This document shows positions 61,543 to 64,000 of a stretch of 64,000 nt of DNA, piece after piece (position 1 is the stretch's first letter; each line of letters starts with the position of its first letter). The notes under the pieces were generated by a model. The model saw nothing but the letters and a program-made list of their open reading frames with translations. It made no database searches and was not told where the DNA came from. A program made the position numbers and the translations under genes. Origin of the DNA: Burkholderia territorii (GTDB lineage: Bacteria; Pseudomonadota; Gammaproteobacteria; Burkholderiales; Burkholderiaceae). The stretch spans positions 372,001 through 436,000 of the forward strand of contig NZ_CADFEJ010000002.1 in NCBI RefSeq assembly GCF_902833055.1, in the 5' to 3' direction.

Positions 61543-61598
61543 ATGACATTAAAGTCATAGATGATGACTTTGTCAACGTAGACATTTGAATCTATACT
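61543..61598. promoter_or_regulatory. TetR operator and divergent promoter
   Basis: Two dyads overlap here: ATGAC-ATTAAA-GTCAT (61543-61558) and TGAC-TTT-GTCA (61565-61575). AAAGTCAT and ATGACTTT also form 8-base inverted arms around five bases (61551-61571). TTGTCA (61570-61575) and TATACT (61593-61598) with 17-base spacing make a good sigma-70 promoter for the TetR gene. Bound TetR would block it and the divergent hydroxylase promoter. Confidence 0.75.
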
Positions 61599-61625
61599 TG
61601 GGCACGAACAAGGACCGGAAACGTC

Positions 61626-62399
61626 ATGCCGAACACACCGAATCGCCGCACATCCAGACGCTCCAAGCCGGAGGCATCCGGCCCCACGGCCGCAGCCGCA
61701 GCCGCGGCCGAGGTCGCGGAGGAGCGCGAGCCGCGCGGCGCGCGCCGCAAGCGGGAAACCCGTGCCCGGCTGCTCGATGCCGCACTCAGGTTGATGGCGG
61801 AAAAGGGCATGGAGGGCGTCGCCATCAACGAAATCACGGAAGCCGCCGACGTCGGCTTCGGGTCGTTCTACAACCATTTCGAATCGAAGGAAGCGATCTA
61901 TGCAACGCTCGTGGACTCGGTGTTCGAGGAGTTCGCGGACTGGCTCGATCGGCTGACCAGCAGCCTGACCGATCCGGCGGAAATCATTTCCGTCTCGGTG
62001 AGGCATACACTGATGCGCGCGCGGCGCGAGCCTGTCTGGGGGCATTTCCTGATACGCGAAGGATTTTCCGCACGCGTGCTGACGCTCGGCCTCGGGCAGC
62101 GGCTGCTGCGCGACATCGAACGCGGCATTGCGGCGAAACGATTCGTCGTCGCCGACCCCTTCATCGGCTTCCTGTCCGTCGGCGGCACGGTATTGACCGC
62201 GATTTCCGCCGAACTCAACTTCGTCGCGCCGGGCGCGCCGGCGACCGGCGTGCTCAAGGCACTCGGCTTCAGCGGCGAGAACTTTCCGGAGCGCACGGCG
62301 ACGACGTTGCTGCAAACGCTCGGGCTCAAGCGCGCCGAGGCCGAGAAGATCGCGAGCCGCCCGTTGCCGGTCGTCGAAACCGCGGATACGGCGCAGTAA
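61626..62399 (+). CDS. TetR-family transcriptional regulator of the extradiol operon
   Basis: This 257-residue protein has a long basic, Ala-rich N-terminal arm (TAAAAAAAEVAEEREPRGAR) and a TetR HTH: RARLLDAALRLMAEKGMEGV, then INEITEAADVGFGSFYNHFE. The C-terminal ligand domain is complete. It is divergent from the FAD hydroxylase gene and has a clear operator between them, so it most likely represses the extradiol operon until an aromatic substrate or intermediate binds. It is followed after 92 bases by pqiC on the opposite strand. Confidence 0.92.
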   Translation: MPNTPNRRTSRRSKPEASGPTAAAAAAAEVAEEREPRGARRKRETRARLLDAALRLMAEKGMEGVAINEITEAADVGFGSFYNHFESKEAIYATLVDSVFEEFADWLDRLTSSLTDPAEIISVSVRHTLMRARREPVWGHFLIREGFSARVLTLGLGQRLLRDIERGIAAKRFVVADPFIGFLSVGGTVLTAISAELNFVAPGAPATGVLKALGFSGENFPERTATTLLQTLGLKRAEAEKIASRPLPVVETADTAQ

Positions 62400-62491
62400 C
62401 GCGCCGGGGGCGCGGGCATCGATCCGCGTCATCCGCGCATCGCGCGAAATCCCGTCGGTCAGCCCGGCTGATCCACGCCGGCGCGAGCGGG

Positions 62492-63187
62492 TCAGCCGGC
62501 GCCGGCCGAGGCCGGGCAACGCGCGGCCGATGCGGACGGCGTCGCCGATTCGCTTGTCGCGAACGCCGCGAGTGAGCCGGGCTTTGCGGCGACGGCGCGA
62601 ATGCCGGCGGCAATTTCCACGGCGATTGCTTCCAGTGCCAGGCGGTGGCCAGCGACGAGCGCATCGTTGCCGTTGGCCACGTTTTCGCGGATCGCGCTGC
62701 GACAGGTGAGCGTCTGCTGACCGCGCGTCGCTTGGACACTCCAAACCGCATCGATCAGGACGTGCGATCCCGGCCACGACTCGAAACGTTGAACGTCGAC
62801 CGCGACGCGATACACGGGAAAATTGTCGTCGTGCGGGACGCGATGCACGTCCACGGCGTTCAGCCGGCGCGTGATCAGGGCCGACAGCGCGGTGCGAATC
62901 TCGTCGTCGACTGGCGACGCCCAACGATCTTCCTCGAGTATATCGACACGGGCCGGGCTGGTCTGCACGACCAGCCGGCTGCCGGCGACCGGAGCCGGTA
63001 CGCGCACGGCCAGCACGTCGACCTGCCGCACCGCGTTCGATATGCCGGGAGCGGCGTCCGTGCGGTAGCCGCCCGCGAGCGTGTAGAACCGCGTCGGCGG
63101 CGACGCGCACGCGGCGAGCACGCTCAGCCCGACACAGGCCGCCGAGCGAACGACAACGCGCAAGGTACGGAACGGAAGCGACGTCAT
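62492..63187 (-). CDS. pqiC: PqiC-like ABC-type transport auxiliary lipoprotein
   Basis: This 231-residue protein has a lipobox (LSVLAACASPP, lipidated Cys27) and the family pattern RFYTLAGGYRT, VDVLAVRVPAPVAGSRLVVQ and DDEIRTALSALITRRLNAVD. It is anchored in the outer membrane and pairs with the MCE protein PqiB to move lipids across the periplasm. It overlaps the end of pqiB by four bases. A low-complexity Ala/Ser-rich tail ends the protein. Confidence 0.9.
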   Translation of the reverse strand: MTSLPFRTLRVVVRSAACVGLSVLAACASPPTRFYTLAGGYRTDAAPGISNAVRQVDVLAVRVPAPVAGSRLVVQTSPARVDILEEDRWASPVDDEIRTALSALITRRLNAVDVHRVPHDDNFPVYRVAVDVQRFESWPGSHVLIDAVWSVQATRGQQTLTCRSAIRENVANGNDALVAGHRLALEAIAVEIAAGIRAVAAKPGSLAAFATSESATPSASAARCPASAGAG

Positions 63188-64000
63188 TGCTTGTCTCCTT
63201 TCTTGCCGAATATCAGCGATTCAGGGTGGCGCTCCAGATAATCCGCGAGCGTATTGAGCGACTGGAGCGTTCGCGTGAGTTCCTGCATCGCGCCGTGGAT
63301 GTCCGTCTGCATGGGCGAGTCCTGACGAAGCGTCGACTCGGCGGCGTTGAAGGTGCGCTGCGCCGACGACAGCGTGTCGCGCGCCTGCGGCACGACTTCG
63401 GTATCGAGATGACCGAACAGGCGATTCGCGTTTTCCAGTGCGCCGTTCAGGTTCGCGCCGATGCGATCGAACGGGACCTGATCGAGCTTCTTCGCGATAT
63501 CGGCAATCTGCACCTGCAATTCGTCGAGCGTATTCGGCACGGTCGGCAGTTCGATCGGCGTGTGGTGTACGTCGACGGTTGCGCGAGGCGCCGTCGGGAA
63601 CATGTCGAGCGCGACATAAAGCTGGCCGGTCAGCAGATTGCCGGTTCGCAACTGGCCGCGCAGCCCCTGCGTGACGAGATGCTCGAGCAGTTCGTGGCCG
63701 CCCGGCGTATTGGGCGCGGGGATCGACGCGTTGCTGCGTTTCGTGAGTCGCGACGGATAAAGCGCCATCGTCACTCTCATGCTGAAGTTCCGGGCGTTCT
63801 CGTGATACTCGATCCCGATATCCGTTACCTGGCCCAGCGCAATGCCGCGCACGTCGACCGGCGCTCCGACCGACAAGCCCCGCAGCGACTGGTTGAAGCG
63901 CATGACGACCATCAGCGGAGCGCCGTCGGCTTCGCGCATGGCGTCGGCTTCGTCGGGCGCGAGCCGGAAGACGGCGTTGTCCGGGGCCAGCGGGCCGCTG
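63184..64000 (-). CDS. pqiB: PqiB-like MCE-domain protein (5' end outside window)
   Basis: About 270 C-terminal residues are present. They include the end of an MCE domain (MRFNQSLRGLSVGAPVDVRG, then IALGQVTDIGIEY), a long coiled-coil region (LDELQVQIADIAKKLDQVPF), and a Gln/Ala-rich helical tail ending IFGKKGDKQ. MCE proteins of the PqiB type form tunnels between inner and outer membranes for lipid transport. The frame stays open to the right window edge, so the start and the first MCE repeats lie outside. It overlaps pqiC by four bases. Confidence 0.92.
   Translation of the reverse strand, partial: SGPLAPDNAVFRLAPDEADAMREADGAPLMVVMRFNQSLRGLSVGAPVDVRGIALGQVTDIGIEYHENARNFSMRVTMALYPSRLTKRSNASIPAPNTPGGHELLEHLVTQGLRGQLRTGNLLTGQLYVALDMFPTAPRATVDVHHTPIELPTVPNTLDELQVQIADIAKKLDQVPFDRIGANLNGALENANRLFGHLDTEVVPQARDTLSSAQRTFNAAESTLRQDSPMQTDIHGAMQELTRTLQSLNTLADYLERHPESLIFGKKGDKQ

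Noticed and set aside
59808..63110. An 1100-residue open frame on the minus strand
   Set aside because: Only the part from 61493 is the FAD hydroxylase. Upstream of that the frame crosses the promoter and lies antisense to the TetR gene; the residues are Arg-rich noise of high-GC DNA.

Overview
The window is high-GC DNA with dense, short-spaced genes. Its gene families (Burkholderia-type porin, DUF4148 proteins, BKACE, GlcDEF, PqiB/PqiC, many LysR/AraC/TetR regulators) point to Burkholderia sensu lato, most likely a cepacia-complex-like strain. The abundance of catabolic and regulatory genes suggests a secondary replicon. The species and replicon are inferences; no rRNA, tRNA or replication gene is visible.

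Layout. 0-2.2 kb: end of a PAP2 phosphatase, a small membrane protein, and a siderophore-interacting flavoprotein with its PadR regulator and operator. 2.4-4.3 kb: a lower-GC scar with fragments of a TIGR02270-like protein, small orphan proteins of immunity-gene type, and a frameshifted Tn3-family transposase N-terminus. 4.7-6.7 kb: two DUF4148 genes (one frameshifted) around a LysR gene. 6.8-17.2 kb: a LacI-family regulator between two units that both carry the operator TGCAAACGGTTGCA. One is an intradiol dioxygenase/SDR/BKACE/MDR/cupin operon; the other is a complete sugar-type ABC importer. 17.4-24.1 kb: porin, exported beta-propeller protein, GlcG-like protein, Tat-exported acetamidase/formamidase-like protein, MFS permease and FAH-family hydrolase. 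24.2-26.6 kb: AraC regulator, alpha/beta hydrolase, YCII protein. 26.6-33.1 kb: a haloacetate-dehalogenase-like hydrolase divergent from glycolate oxidase glcDEF, followed by an FAH-family gene. 33.1-38.9 kb: a TetR relic, a secreted metallo-beta-lactamase-fold protein, an AraC gene and a large winged-helix/ATPase/TPR regulator broken by a frameshift in a G tract. 39-45.3 kb: a mosaic of broken genes (amidohydrolase, FAD monooxygenase, alpha/beta hydrolase) into which a second immunity-type island has inserted, with a GNAT gene and an unexplained repeat array. 45.3-52.9 kb: an extradiol dioxygenase, a LinB-like protein that has lost its catalytic histidine, ferredoxin, pirin, DoxX, a DODA-type dioxygenase, azoreductase, and LysR and TetR regulators. 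53-55.4 kb: TetR relic, TetR gene, OmpW-like protein. 55.7-62.4 kb: a four-gene extradiol pathway (FAD hydroxylase, extradiol dioxygenase, FAH hydrolase, acyl-CoA ligase) divergent from its TetR regulator. 62.5 kb to the end: pqiC and the 3' part of pqiB.

How the parts work together. The most coherent systems are two aromatic ring-cleavage pathways, one intradiol under LacI-type control and one extradiol under TetR control. In the intradiol operon the usual Fe-type maleylacetate reductase and 3-oxoadipate CoA-transferase/thiolase are absent. An SDR, an MDR and a BKACE take their places, so the route may be non-canonical. The most unusual single protein is the LinB-like one (46258-47154): full-length and well conserved, but Gln, Asp and Lys stand where the halide-binding Asn, a conserved His and the catalytic His should be. 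Several broken genes (2.4-4.3, 33, 37.6, 39-41, 53 kb) show that this segment has been repeatedly rearranged.
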